A DNA stretch of 64,000 bases. It comes from Epilithonimonas tenax DSM 16811. GTDB lineage: Bacteria > Bacteroidota > Bacteroidia > Flavobacteriales > Weeksellaceae. The notes beneath the pieces were generated by a model. The model saw only the letters and a list, made by a program, of their open reading frames with translations, was not told where the DNA came from and did not search any database. The stretch spans positions 124,001-188,000 of the forward strand of contig NZ_AUAA01000001.1 of the NCBI RefSeq assembly GCF_000428485.1, in the 5' to 3' direction. Below, one piece after another: positions 7,364 through 16,384 of this stretch (the stretch's first letter is position 1; every line of letters starts with the position of its first letter). Made by a program: the position numbers and the translations under genes.

Positions 7364-8194
7364 CTATTTTTTCTTTAAAAAATCAATACAAATTTCTACA
7401 GCTTTATCTAGTTCTTTTGGTAAAAAATCACCTTCCCAAGGTTCTTTGGCGCCAAAGGTATGACCTGCATTTCCTATGATCCTGAGTTCTGAATGCTTGG
7501 TCCAATGGTGTAGCTGTTTTGAATGATCGCTGCTTACAGATTCATCTGTAGAACCGTGAATCAATAAGGTGGGAATTGTTAATTTTTTACACGCTTTTTC
7601 AACATCTAAGCTTTCCTTATTATTTTCAAAGTCCTGATAGAACTGAAAGTAATGAGGCATTTTCTGTTTTGTTCTGGCATTTTCCACAAAATAAACGCCT
7701 TCTTTTTTCCAGTCTTCGAAAGCTTCATTTTTAGGAAAACGGTCTAGTGAGGAAACACTGGCGAGCGTTATTAGTTTTGTAATGCTTTTATTTTCAGCAG
7801 CTTTAATCACAGAAACTCCACCACCTCGGCTGTGACCAATTAAAGTAATATGGTCGTAATCCACTTCTTTTTGAGTTTTAAAATGATTGATAACCAATTC
7901 CAAATCCGCCAATTCTCTGGAATAATTGTTTTGCCCAAAAGCTTCCAGGTCTGCAAAGTTATTTGGATGCAATACTGTTGTGCCGTTGTGTGACATATTG
8001 AATGTAACAAAATAAAATCCAGCATCTGCGAACTTCTCTCCCATCAGCTTCCAAGCTCCCCAATCTTTGTAGCCTTTGTAGCCGTGAACAAAAATCAGTA
8101 AGGGTAGTTTCTCCTCAGAAACCGGGAAAATAGCGTCTGACAAGAACTCTTTTTCGTTCTTTAGAATAAGGTTATTTTGTATCATCAGTTTCAT
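7364..8194 (-). CDS. alpha/beta hydrolase
   Basis: A 276-residue alpha/beta-hydrolase fold protein without a signal peptide. LIFVHGYKGYKDWGAW supplies the oxyanion-hole loop. GHSRGGG gives the nucleophile elbow with Ser122. HGSTDESV contributes the likely catalytic Asp216 and NAGHTFG the likely catalytic His244. The overall arrangement resembles dienelactone-hydrolase/prolyl-oligopeptidase-like serine hydrolases; the substrate cannot be inferred. Two in-frame ATGs (8194 and 8185) could serve as start. It lies downstream of the hemN terminator and probably has its own promoter. Confidence 0.85.
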   Translation of the reverse strand: MKLMIQNNLILKNEKEFLSDAIFPVSEEKLPLLIFVHGYKGYKDWGAWKLMGEKFADAGFYFVTFNMSHNGTTVLHPNNFADLEAFGQNNYSRELADLELVINHFKTQKEVDYDHITLIGHSRGGGVSVIKAAENKSITKLITLASVSSLDRFPKNEAFEDWKKEGVYFVENARTKQKMPHYFQFYQDFENNKESLDVEKACKKLTIPTLLIHGSTDESVSSDHSKQLHHWTKHSELRIIGNAGHTFGAKEPWEGDFLPKELDKAVEICIDFLKKK

Positions 8195-8204
8195 CCCGAA
8201 TGGT

Positions 8205-8240
8205 ATTAAAATAAAAAAGGAAGTTAATGAAAACTTCCTT
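8205..8240 (-). terminator. rho-independent terminator of hemN
   Basis: AAGGAAGTT (8217-8225) pairs with AACTTCCTT (8232-8240). On the minus strand the hairpin is followed by a T-rich run (8205-8216). It lies directly after the hemN stop. Confidence 0.75.
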
Positions 8241-8246
8241 TATATA

Positions 8247-9626
8247 TTATATGGTCATCGAGAAAATCCGAGTTTCTGGTTTATTTCTCAACATTCTGAG
8301 GTCAAAAACCATGGCTACATTTCTTGTAAAAGCGCGTCCTTTTTCTGTGATCTTAATTTGATTTTCTGCGATCTCTACCAATCCGTCAGATTCCATTTCT
8401 TTCAGTTTTTCAATGGCGTTTTCAATTTCAGGGAAAGAGGTTTGCAGATCCCAACTGGTTTCCAACTGACACATCAGATTCAGGATGTGCTTTCTGATCA
8501 TCAGGTCTTCCTGATCCAAAATATGACCTCGGAAAACAGGAATCTGACCCTCTTCTACCATGTTCTGATACTCTTCTACGGTTTTTGCATTCTGTGCAAA
8601 TGCGTACCAGGAATCGGAGATTGCGGACATTCCCAAACCAACCATCAACTGGGTTTTGCTGGAGGTGTAACCCATAAAGTTGCGGTGCAGTTTTTTCTGA
8701 ATCAAAGACTGATAAAGATCGTCATGATGCAGCGCAAAGTGATCCATCCCGACTTCTATGTATCCCAGATCTTCCAGCAATTTTTTCCCGTCTTCGTACA
8801 GTCTTCTTTTTTCCTCGCCACTTGGTAAATCATTTTCATCAAAACCGCGTTGCCCAACGCCTTTTACCCAAGGTACATGCGCGTAGGAATAGAATGCGAG
8901 GCGGTCCGGTTTCAGTTCCAGCGTTTTTCGGATGGTGAATTCCATGGCTTCCCAGGATTGGTGTGGTAATCCAAAGACCAAATCGTGGCTCACACCCTTG
9001 TAACCAATTTCTCTCGCCCATTCTGTTACATTCTTTACATTTTCAAAAGGCTGAATTCTGTTGATCGCTTTCTGAACTTTTGGATCGTAGTCCTGAACAC
9101 CAAAACTGACTCTGGTAAATCCAAGATCATACAAAGTCTGCAAATGGGCTTTTGTGGTGTTATTCGGGTGGCCTTCAAAACTGAACTCCTGATCTTCTGC
9201 AATGTCTACGGTATCAAAAATACCTTGTAGTAGTGTTCTCAGATTTTCCGGAGAAAAGAAAGTGGGCGTTCCACCACCCAGGTGAAGTTCTTTCAGTTTT
9301 GGTTTCTGAGTCTGGGCCTGGGATTCTTGGTTGAACAATTCGAGATACAATTTCCACTCCTTCAGTACACTTTCCATATAAGGAATCTCTACAGAATGCT
9401 GCTTGGTAATCCTTTTGTGACAGGCACAAAATGTACAGAGCGCTTCGCAGAACGGTAAGTGAATGTAGATGGAAATCCCTTCTTCGGCATTGCTTTCCGA
9501 AAAAGATCTGATCACGGATTTTTTCCAGAGATCTGCGGTAAAACCGGCTTCATTCCAATATGGAACGGTTGGGTAAGAGGTGTAACGGGGCCCTGGAATA
9601 TTGTATTTGTCGACTAGAGAATTCAT
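8247..9626 (-). CDS. hemN: oxygen-independent coproporphyrinogen III oxidase
   Basis: A 459-residue radical-SAM enzyme. I start at MNSLVDKYNIPGPRYTSYPT (ATG 9626-9624) because this segment is the conserved HemN N-terminus; the frame continues 50 codons upstream with low-quality sequence. The cluster motif is HLPFCEALCTFCAC, with Cys60, Cys64 and Cys67 as 4Fe-4S ligands and Cys69 as the usual extra cysteine. LGGGTPTFF, FEGHPNNTT and FGVQDYDPKVQKAINRIQP are further HemN signatures. It converts coproporphyrinogen III to protoporphyrinogen IX without oxygen, in the cytoplasm. A TAACTTTG box (9639-9632) ends five bases before the ATG, suggesting a very short leader or none. Confidence 0.93.
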   Translation of the reverse strand: MNSLVDKYNIPGPRYTSYPTVPYWNEAGFTADLWKKSVIRSFSESNAEEGISIYIHLPFCEALCTFCACHKRITKQHSVEIPYMESVLKEWKLYLELFNQESQAQTQKPKLKELHLGGGTPTFFSPENLRTLLQGIFDTVDIAEDQEFSFEGHPNNTTKAHLQTLYDLGFTRVSFGVQDYDPKVQKAINRIQPFENVKNVTEWAREIGYKGVSHDLVFGLPHQSWEAMEFTIRKTLELKPDRLAFYSYAHVPWVKGVGQRGFDENDLPSGEEKRRLYEDGKKLLEDLGYIEVGMDHFALHHDDLYQSLIQKKLHRNFMGYTSSKTQLMVGLGMSAISDSWYAFAQNAKTVEEYQNMVEEGQIPVFRGHILDQEDLMIRKHILNLMCQLETSWDLQTSFPEIENAIEKLKEMESDGLVEIAENQIKITEKGRAFTRNVAMVFDLRMLRNKPETRIFSMTI

Positions 9627-9930
9627 TGAGGCAAAGTTACAAAAATTGCATTTGGAATGCTTTTGATTTGGGATGATTTTTGATTGGAAGTTTCTATAAT
9701 GGATGACAAAATTTTTATCAAATGACAAATCCCATAGCCCCGATAGAAACGGCATCCTTTTTTGTCTTTCTGTCAAAGGTCTATTGATAAAAAAAACCGG
9801 ATAAAGACAAAAAAGATATAGTGGATAGCGGGAAACAGCTCCTAATAATTTGACTTTATTATTTAATTTTGTTATAATTTATAAGGAGTTTTATTTTTAT
9901 ATGTCTTCGAGAACCTCAGACTGACAAAGA
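9627..9930. other. intergenic stretch between hemN and the pheT terminators
   Basis: No gene is visible here. The stretch holds the hemN upstream region, an AT-rich tract (about 9850-9900), and at 9905-9919 the short motif CTTCGAGAACCTCAG. That motif resembles the CTTCGACAGGCTCAG element at about 15832-15846 and may belong to a dispersed repeat family. Confidence 0.5.
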
Positions 9931-9964
9931 AAAAACCCTGTCAGCGTTTGAAAATCTGACAGGG
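9931..9964 (-). terminator. rho-independent terminator of pheT
   Basis: CCCTGTCAG (9936-9944) is perfectly complementary to CTGACAGGG (9956-9964). On the minus strand it is followed by T residues at 9935-9931 and a further T-rich stretch. Confidence 0.8.
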
Positions 9965-9978
9965 CCTTTATATGAATA

Positions 9979-10010
9979 ACTTTGTCAAAGATTCTGAACT
10001 TTGACAAAGT
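9979..10010 (-). terminator. second hairpin between pheT and its terminator
   Basis: ACTTTGTCAAAG (9979-9990) and CTTTGACAAAGT (9999-10010) form a 12-bp perfect inverted repeat with an 8-base loop, only six bases after the pheT stop. There is no T-run, so it may protect the 3' end or assist termination rather than terminate by itself. Confidence 0.45.
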
Positions 10011-10015
10011 AAAAA

Positions 10016-12415
10016 TTATCTCAATTCTGCGTTCAATTCTTTTGTGAAAGACTTTATAAGCGAATTCATCACTTCTGAGATGTCTTTGTCTTCCAAGGTT
10101 TTTTCCTCGTTAAGCAGTTCAAAACTCATGGCGTAAGATTTTTTGCCTTCCGGTAGATTTTCCCCTTCGTAAACGTCGAAGAGATTGATTTTTTTGAGAA
10201 AAGGCGATTTGTTTTTCTTGGCCAACTCGTACAATTCTGAGTAAGAAACCGTCTTGTCTACCAGCAATGCAAGATCCCTTCTGATTTTATTGAATTTTGG
10301 GATATCGGCGAATTTGAGATTCTCTTTGCTTCTGAAAGACTGGCAATTTTCCAATTCTATCTCTGCGTAGAAAACTTGCTGACTGATATCGAAGTCCTTG
10401 AGTAACTGTGGAGAGACTTTGCCTAATCTTGCCAGGGTTTTTCCTTCCGCTGTAATTTCCAGAGCATCTGAGAAACGGTCGTCTTCCAGGGCAGATTCGT
10501 GAAGATCCAGATTCAGTTTTTCAAGAAGAATTTTCACATAGGCCTTCAAGTGGTAGAAATCTGTTGCGCTTTTTGGCTGAAGCCAGTTTTCTGCAACCTC
10601 TCTCCCTGTTGTAAGAATCGCCAATTGTTTTCTCTCCTCGTATTGTTCTTTTTTGTGATAGATTTTGCCAAGTTCGAAAAACTTGATGTCGGCAGATTTT
10701 CTGTTGATATTGTAGATCGCATTTCCTAGAAGACCTTCTAACAAAGACTTTCTCATGAATGCAAGATCATTGCTTAAGGGATTGAGTAACTTAACAGCAT
10801 CGGTTTCATCTTTTACGGAAGTGAGTGAATTGTTCATCACTTCATTAAAACCATTTGATTGTAACGTCCTTGCCCAAGCGTTTTCCAAAGCATCCTGATC
10901 TTCAAAATCAAGCTTCACGGGTGTGAAGGAAATTTTCTTTGGCGCTTCTATTTTGTTGTAGCCATAGATTCTTAGAACTTCTTCGATCACGTCTATTTCT
11001 CTTGTGACATCTGCCCTGTAAACGGGAATTGATAGTTCCAATCCGTTTTGGATTTCGTTAAGAATGGTGATCTCCAGAGATTTCAAAATTTCTTTAATTT
11101 TCTCCCGGTGGATTTTCGTCCCAAGGATCTGATCGATCTTCGAATATCTAAAAACCACATAATGATCTTTGATTTTCTCGGGATAATGTTCCAAAATTTC
11201 GCCAACCAACTTGCCACCAGCCAATTCCTGAATGAGCTTGATAGCGTTGGTCAAAGCTGTTCTTGCATTGTTCGGATCCACACCTCTTTCGAAGCGGAAA
11301 GACGCATCGGTATTGAGTCCGTGGAATTTCGAAGCTTTTCTGATCGCTACTGGATTGAAGTAAGCACTTTCCAAAAATATCGTTTTGGTTTCAGAAGAAA
11401 CGCCACTTTCGCTTCCACCAAAAACGCCGGCGATGCAAAGTGGATTGTCTTTTCCGTCTTTGATGATGATCTCGGAACCGCTTAAAGTTCTTTCCACACC
11501 ATCCAAAGTTTTGAATTTCGTCCCTTCTTCTACGGTTCCAACTTTCACCGTTTTATCCGCAATTTTATCAGCATCAAAAGCATGAAGTGGCTGTCCAAGA
11601 CCGTGAAGGATGTAATTGGTAATATCTACTACATTATTAATAGGCGAAAGTCCGATGGCTTTCAGTCTTGCTTTCAACCAATCTGGAGAAGCTTTCACTT
11701 CTACACTTTCTATGACAGCTCCAAGATATCTTGGTGTCTGTTCTGTGCTTTCAACTTCTAATTTGAACTCGTGCGAACCTTCTATGGTTAAGACTTTGGA
11801 TTCTATTTTTGTGAATTCTGATTTCAGATTATTGGAAATCAGGAAAGCCTGCAAGTCTCTGGCAACGCCATAATGTGACATGGCGTCGGTTCTGTTTGGT
11901 GTGAGTCCGATCTCGTAAACCTCATCATTGGTCAATTCAAAATAGTCTGCAAAGTTTTTCCCCACTTCGAATTTTTCTGAATCCAAGACCATAATGCCGC
12001 CGTGATCGTCGCTTAAACCTAATTCGTCTTCTGCGCAGATCATTCCTTCGGAAACTTCGCCACGGATTTTTGCTTTTTTGATATCGAAAGAAGTGCCGTC
12101 TTTTGCATAGATTTTGGTACCAACCACTGCAACAGGAACGGTTTGTCCTTCGGCAACATTTGGTGCACCACAAACGATTTCCAAAATTTTTCCGCCGCCA
12201 ACATCAACGGTTGTTTTGTTGAGTTTATCGGCGTTCGGATGTTTTTCGCAAGTCAAAACCTTGCCAACAACGATTCCTTCCAAGCTACCTTTTACGCTTT
12301 CGAATTTATCCACACCTTCCACTTCCAGACCGATGTCTGTAAGGTAAGCACTGATCTTCTCCGTAGAAAGTTCAGTTTTGATATAATCCTTAAGCCAATT
12401 ATTTGAGATTTTCAT
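10016..12415 (-). CDS. pheT: phenylalanine--tRNA ligase beta subunit
   Basis: A 799-residue protein of normal length for bacterial PheT. Domain order: N-terminal segment MKISNNWLKDYI; EMAP/OB-type tRNA-binding domain with VGKVLTCEKHPNADKLNKTTVDVG (about residues 45-155); B3/B4 editing region with GLTPNRTDAMSHYGVARDL and the following 200 residues; B5 domain; catalytic-like core near DVIEEVLRIYGYNKI; and the C-terminal ferredoxin-like anticodon-binding (FDX-ACB) domain ending at FTKELNAELR. It pairs with PheS, which is not in this window, to charge tRNA-Phe in the cytoplasm. Two tRNA-Phe genes lie 13 kb away. It is monocistronic, with terminators directly downstream. Confidence 0.95.
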   Translation of the reverse strand: MKISNNWLKDYIKTELSTEKISAYLTDIGLEVEGVDKFESVKGSLEGIVVGKVLTCEKHPNADKLNKTTVDVGGGKILEIVCGAPNVAEGQTVPVAVVGTKIYAKDGTSFDIKKAKIRGEVSEGMICAEDELGLSDDHGGIMVLDSEKFEVGKNFADYFELTNDEVYEIGLTPNRTDAMSHYGVARDLQAFLISNNLKSEFTKIESKVLTIEGSHEFKLEVESTEQTPRYLGAVIESVEVKASPDWLKARLKAIGLSPINNVVDITNYILHGLGQPLHAFDADKIADKTVKVGTVEEGTKFKTLDGVERTLSGSEIIIKDGKDNPLCIAGVFGGSESGVSSETKTIFLESAYFNPVAIRKASKFHGLNTDASFRFERGVDPNNARTALTNAIKLIQELAGGKLVGEILEHYPEKIKDHYVVFRYSKIDQILGTKIHREKIKEILKSLEITILNEIQNGLELSIPVYRADVTREIDVIEEVLRIYGYNKIEAPKKISFTPVKLDFEDQDALENAWARTLQSNGFNEVMNNSLTSVKDETDAVKLLNPLSNDLAFMRKSLLEGLLGNAIYNINRKSADIKFFELGKIYHKKEQYEERKQLAILTTGREVAENWLQPKSATDFYHLKAYVKILLEKLNLDLHESALEDDRFSDALEITAEGKTLARLGKVSPQLLKDFDISQQVFYAEIELENCQSFRSKENLKFADIPKFNKIRRDLALLVDKTVSYSELYELAKKNKSPFLKKINLFDVYEGENLPEGKKSYAMSFELLNEEKTLEDKDISEVMNSLIKSFTKELNAELR

Positions 12416-12599
12416 TTGATTGATTTGAAATTTGAGGTTTGAAATTTGAAATTCCAGAACCTTTAAGCTTGCAAATATCGTGATTTTTTAAGAAACTGGA
12501 AAGCTAAAATTTCCACAAATACTATACTGAAAAATGATTTAATTTTATTATTTCAAGAATGTTTTATAAATTACAAAACTATTTAAAACTATAACACAA

Positions 12600-14006
12600 A
12601 TGCTTTATTACATACACATTCAAGAAACAATTGGTGATTTTAACGAATCAATAATTTGGTTAAGAAATGTAGATTATGAGGAAGCTGTTGAACTAATCCA
12701 AAATAATTCTCCTGCATTTTGCAACAATATTTCTTTTTCAATTCCCTATCATCTTGAACCAACTATTATAACAAATGACTTAACATTAAGCCTACTATTT
12801 AGGAATGCGTTTGATTTGAACGAATTTATAAGTTATTGTGGATTAGTAATAGAGAACACAGAACGTAGACCCTTTTATTATCAACAAACAAATTTCAATT
12901 CTAAATATTCAAGATTTATCATTCAAGCAATTAATCAAATTTTAATTGGAAATTATTCCTTTGCAAGTTTAAATACTCAAAAAATTCTTTCATTCTTAGG
13001 AGATTGTGATGATGAAGAAACTCTAGATATAAATTCCTTAATTTTTAATGGTGTTTGGCTTGATAAGAATGAAAGTGAATTTAATTTTTCTGAAGATGAT
13101 ATTTATTTTAATAATCTATGGGAAGAGTTACCCTTAAATTGGAAAAAACTTATTATAAGTCCTTTGGGAGGTATATTTAATAATTATCAAACAACTAAAG
13201 AATTAACAAAGTCTATTTTTCAAACTGATATTTTAGATTTTGATAAACTAGAAATGGTGTATAATTCAGAATTAGATATAAATTATCTAAAATTTTTCAG
13301 TAAGCTTAAAAGTTTAATTATAAAAAGAAAGAATATTATTAACGCTCGCTATATTGAAAATTTAGAGAATTTAGAAACGATAAATTTATCAAGCTCTACT
13401 ATTGATGATATTTCTTTTATAAAAAGTCTAAAAAATTTAAAAAAATTAGATTTATCCGAAGTAATAATCAGAAACCAAAATATCTTTAATGACACAAATT
13501 TTAATATGGATAAACTCGAATATTTAGACATCTCCAAATGCAATTTTGAGTCATACAACTTCTTAAAAAATTTTAAAAATTTAAGAGTTTTAAAAATTCA
13601 TAAAACCAATTTCAAAGATTTTAACATACTTTTAAATTTAACAAAATTAGAAGAGTTAGATATTTCATTTACAGCTTTTAACAACTATGAATTTATCAAA
13701 AACTCTTCAAAATTAAAAACACTTGACTTATATGCTACTGAAATCACAAGTACGGAAGGACTTAGTAATTTTAAAGAATTGTCATATCTTAACATTGGTA
13801 AAACACAAATCGAAAGCATACTTCCTTTATATACAAATGATAATTTAGAAACATTAATTTGTTGTGATTGTAAATTAAAGTCATTAACTCCTATGAAAAG
13901 CTTAAAAATATTTGATATGCGATTTAATAATGATATTGATACCGATGAATTATTAAATTATGAAAAATTGATTGGATATAAAATATTAGATTTTCAATGG
14001 CTATGA
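12600..14006 (+). CDS. leucine-rich-repeat protein, AT-rich, probably acquired
   Basis: A 468-residue protein without signal peptide. The N-terminal 240 residues are not recognised; they start MLYYIHIQETIGDFNESI, with FCNNISFSIPYHLEPTI early on. From about residue 245 there are roughly nine leucine-rich repeats of about 22 residues, of the type LENLETINLSSSTIDDISFI and FKNLRVLKIHKTNFKDFNIL. This spacing resembles short-repeat bacterial LRR proteins. Base composition is clearly more AT-rich than the neighbouring pheT and dnaN genes, and no Bacteroidota-type promoter box is evident upstream. The stop overlaps the start of the next small gene (ATGA), so the two are probably co-translated. Function unknown; a protein-protein binding role is inferred from the repeats only. 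Confidence 0.8.
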   Translation: MLYYIHIQETIGDFNESIIWLRNVDYEEAVELIQNNSPAFCNNISFSIPYHLEPTIITNDLTLSLLFRNAFDLNEFISYCGLVIENTERRPFYYQQTNFNSKYSRFIIQAINQILIGNYSFASLNTQKILSFLGDCDDEETLDINSLIFNGVWLDKNESEFNFSEDDIYFNNLWEELPLNWKKLIISPLGGIFNNYQTTKELTKSIFQTDILDFDKLEMVYNSELDINYLKFFSKLKSLIIKRKNIINARYIENLENLETINLSSSTIDDISFIKSLKNLKKLDLSEVIIRNQNIFNDTNFNMDKLEYLDISKCNFESYNFLKNFKNLRVLKIHKTNFKDFNILLNLTKLEELDISFTAFNNYEFIKNSSKLKTLDLYATEITSTEGLSNFKELSYLNIGKTQIESILPLYTNDNLETLICCDCKLKSLTPMKSLKIFDMRFNNDIDTDELLNYEKLIGYKILDFQWL

Positions 14007-14341
14007 AAATTCAAGAATACGGTAACAAAGAAATTAAAAATGCAATTATCAAATCCTTTTTAGAAAAAGACCCAAAATATTTTATTCCTTTTCTGCTATC
14101 AAAAAATGTTTTTGTCGAGTATTGGAATAAAACAAAATTCTATCAAGTCTTTAAAAATGAAATTTTAAATTTGGAAATAAAGGATGGATTTAGAGAAATT
14201 AAATTTGAAAATCAAGATTGGGGTTATTGTGATGATTACACTCAACTAAATATTTATGATAATTACCATTTACATCCTAGATTTTCAATTCTTTTCAAGG
14301 ATGAAAATGAAAAACTATATTTAGAATTCAATCCTTTTTAA
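14003..14341 (+). CDS. small hypothetical protein coupled to the LRR gene
   Basis: A 112-residue protein starting at MKIQEYGNKEIKNAII; the ATG at 14003 overlaps the LRR gene's TGA by the classic four bases. A second ATG two codons upstream (13997) is possible. The protein is acidic and aromatic-rich (GYCDDYTQLNIYDNYHLHPRFSIL), without membrane segments, and ends at LYLEFNPF. It is not recognised. Its pairing with an LRR protein and the shared low GC content suggest a transferred two-gene unit. An immunity- or chaperone-like partner role is conceivable but not shown. Confidence 0.7.
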   Translation: MKIQEYGNKEIKNAIIKSFLEKDPKYFIPFLLSKNVFVEYWNKTKFYQVFKNEILNLEIKDGFREIKFENQDWGYCDDYTQLNIYDNYHLHPRFSILFKDENEKLYLEFNPF

Positions 14342-14349
14342 AACTAATA

Positions 14350-14388
14350 TTCGTAGATTGGAATTGAGATTCCTACGGAATGACAAAT
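14350..14388. repeat. REP-like small palindrome
   Basis: CGTA (14352-14355) plus GGAAT (14360-14364) pair with ATTCC (14369-14373) plus TACG (14374-14377). This is followed by GAATGACAAA, a composition typical of dispersed repetitive palindromes in flavobacterial intergenic regions. It lies just after the AT-rich LRR gene pair. Confidence 0.4.
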
Positions 14389-14410
14389 ATTGGATTTAAA
14401 GCTATCAAAC

Positions 14411-14448
14411 AAAAAATGAGACTCGAAAAATTCAAGTCTCATTTTTTT
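14411..14448. terminator. bidirectional rho-independent terminator
   Basis: AAAAAATGAGACT (14411-14423) pairs with AGTCTCATTTTTT (from 14435). A-runs and T-runs sit on the two sides. It separates the convergent LRR gene pair (plus) and dnaN (minus). Confidence 0.8.
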
Positions 14449-14494
14449 TATTTATAAAATTAATGAAAATCATTCATCAATTATCATTCATCAC

Positions 14495-15625
14495 TTATAA
14501 ACCAATCACTGGCATTGACAGCATCAGGATACTTTCGTTTTCCTCCAATCCGTCAACCGGCTCTACGATTCCTGGTCTGTTTGGCTGAGACATTTTCATC
14601 GTCACATCGTCAGAAGCCAAAACGGATAACATCTCTGTCAGGAATTTTGAACTGAAACCGATGTTGATATCATCACCGTTGTAATCGCAAGGAATCTGCA
14701 TATCTGCCTTGTTCGCGTATTCCGTATCTTCTGCGTGAAGGTGAAGCACGTTTCCGGACAATTTAAACCTTACCTGATTGGTAGATTTGTTGGACATAAT
14801 GGACGCTCTTCTGATAGAACTCAAAAGCAAACCTCTATTGATGGTCAAAACATTTGGATTTTCTTTTGGGATAACAGCGTTGTAGTTTGGATATTTTCCA
14901 TCAATCAAACGACAGATCCAAGTGTTGTTTCCAAAAGTGAATTTCGCCATATTATCACTAAACTCGATCAACACATCTTCTGTTGAATTGTTCAGGATAT
15001 TTTTGAAAATCGCCAAAGGTTTTTTCGGCATAATGAATTCCAAAGTCTCGGGATGCGTGACATCTGTTCTTTTGTAAACCACCAATCTGTGAGAATCTGT
15101 AGATACAAAATTGGTCTCATCTTCTTTAAATTGAAATAAAACACCCGTCATAACCGGACGAAGAGAATCGTTACTCGTCGCAAACAAAGTATTCGCCAAA
15201 GCTTCTGCCAAAACGCCACCGGAAATGGTCACTTTTTGAGACGCATCGAACTCCGGTAATTCCGGATAATCGTCTGCATTGTCTAGCGCTACTGCAAAGT
15301 TATCTTTCTCATCCAAGATCTCTAGAACGCTTCCGTTCCCGTCTTCGGAATCTTTCACGGCCAAAGTCAAAGGTTGCTCGCCATAAGTCTTCAAGAAATC
15401 CTGAAAGATCTTACCTGGAACTGCTAATTTTCCTTTATCATCTGACTTCACATCCAGGGAAGTAATCAAGGTTGTTTCACCGTCAGATGCGGTAACAGTC
15501 AATAAGTTCTGATCTAACTCGAACAGAAAATTCTCCAAAATTGGTCTAGACTGTGAACCGGAAATCACGCCGCTAACTGTCTGTAAAGCTTTTTGCAAAT
15601 CGCCACTGGCAACAATAAATCTCAT
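14495..15625 (-). CDS. dnaN: DNA polymerase III beta subunit (sliding clamp)
   Basis: A 376-residue protein of normal clamp length, starting MRFIVASGDLQKALQTVSGVISGSQSRPILENF. The three clamp domains are visible as repeats: residues 1-120; about 130-250 around FATSNDSLRPVMTGVLFQF and STDSHRLVVY; and about 250-376 around VLTINRGLLLSSIRRASIMS, ending ESILMLSMPVIGL. It encircles DNA and holds polymerases and repair enzymes through the hydrophobic pocket. No dnaA or origin features lie beside it here. A TATCTTTG box (15656-15649) is placed 23 bases before the ATG, a plausible -7 element, though no good -33 match was found. Confidence 0.95.
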   Translation of the reverse strand: MRFIVASGDLQKALQTVSGVISGSQSRPILENFLFELDQNLLTVTASDGETTLITSLDVKSDDKGKLAVPGKIFQDFLKTYGEQPLTLAVKDSEDGNGSVLEILDEKDNFAVALDNADDYPELPEFDASQKVTISGGVLAEALANTLFATSNDSLRPVMTGVLFQFKEDETNFVSTDSHRLVVYKRTDVTHPETLEFIMPKKPLAIFKNILNNSTEDVLIEFSDNMAKFTFGNNTWICRLIDGKYPNYNAVIPKENPNVLTINRGLLLSSIRRASIMSNKSTNQVRFKLSGNVLHLHAEDTEYANKADMQIPCDYNGDDINIGFSSKFLTEMLSVLASDDVTMKMSQPNRPGIVEPVDGLEENESILMLSMPVIGL

Positions 15626-15719
15626 AAACTGTATTTATTTCAATTGTACAAAGATAATGAATTTGATGTGATTTTAAAAGCTGTATTTATTTAGTTATTA
15701 ACAATTTTTCATTTGGAGT

Positions 15720-15902
15720 AAAATAAGTTTGGATAACTTTGTCGAAGTTTATTAATGATCATTTTTTTTGAACGCAAAGTCCGCTAAGTTTATTGAGTTT
15801 ATTGAAAATATTTTTAAGGTTTGCAAAGGTACTTCGACAGGCTCAGTATAAACTTCAACTCAGCAAAGAGTAAGAATTATTATTTAATTTTATAAAATCA
15901 AT
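15720..15902. repeat. intergenic region with short dispersed-repeat motif
   Basis: Between dnaN and dgkA lie near-repeats GTTTATTGAG/GTTTATTGAA and, at about 15832-15846, CTTCGACAGGCTCAG, a motif often seen in dispersed intergenic repeats. A similar copy occurs near 9905. No gene is visible. Confidence 0.35.
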
Positions 15903-16268
15903 ATGAAAAAACCGCCATTTCACAAAAGCGTTCAGTTCACAATCCGTGGCATCTTGTGGATTTTGAGGAACGAACGTAATTTCCAGATCCATATTTTGGG
16001 ATTGATCCTAAATCTTTTTCTCATCGTTTTTCTTGGTCTTTCCAGTTTTGAAAGCGCGTTGATCATTCTGGTTTCATTCTTCGTCTTGGTGACGGAAGCT
16101 TTGAATACTTGTGTTGAGAAAATCTGCGATTACATTCAGCCGGAATTTGATTTGAGAATTGGAATTATTAAGGATTTGGCTGGCGGAGCGGTTTTGTTGG
16201 CGACTATTTCTGCTATTTGTGTTGGGATTTTGGTTTATTGGTCTTATTTGAAATTGTTTTTTTATTAA
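15903..16268 (+). CDS. dgkA: diacylglycerol kinase/undecaprenol kinase family protein
   Basis: A 121-residue integral membrane protein with three predicted helices (about residues 33-48, 50-66 and 95-117). It carries the family signature TEALNTCVEKICDYI, with Glu65, Asn68 and Glu72 in the catalytic position, plus NERNFQIH at the N-terminal amphipathic helix and DLAGGAVLL in the last part. Members phosphorylate diacylglycerol or undecaprenol at the inner membrane with ATP. In an envelope-polymer-rich organism undecaprenol is a sensible substrate, but that is inference. Ddl follows after a 116-base gap. Confidence 0.9.
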   Translation: MKKPPFHKSVQFTIRGILWILRNERNFQIHILGLILNLFLIVFLGLSSFESALIILVSFFVLVTEALNTCVEKICDYIQPEFDLRIGIIKDLAGGAVLLATISAICVGILVYWSYLKLFFY

Positions 16269-16384
16269 AATTATTTTAAATTAATTTCGTTTACCCCAAC
16301 CCTAAAGGGAGCAAAATTAATTTAAAGATTTAATCACCATTTTTTACATAAAATTTTTACATTTGTTTTCAATATAATTCTAGA

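Noticed and set aside
9626-9776. 50-codon N-terminal extension of hemN
   Set aside because: The conserved HemN N-terminus starts at the internal ATG (9626), and a promoter box lies within the extension.
14495-15902. Possible replication origin near dnaN
   Set aside because: No dnaA, no clustered DnaA-box-like motifs and no typical origin gene order were seen.
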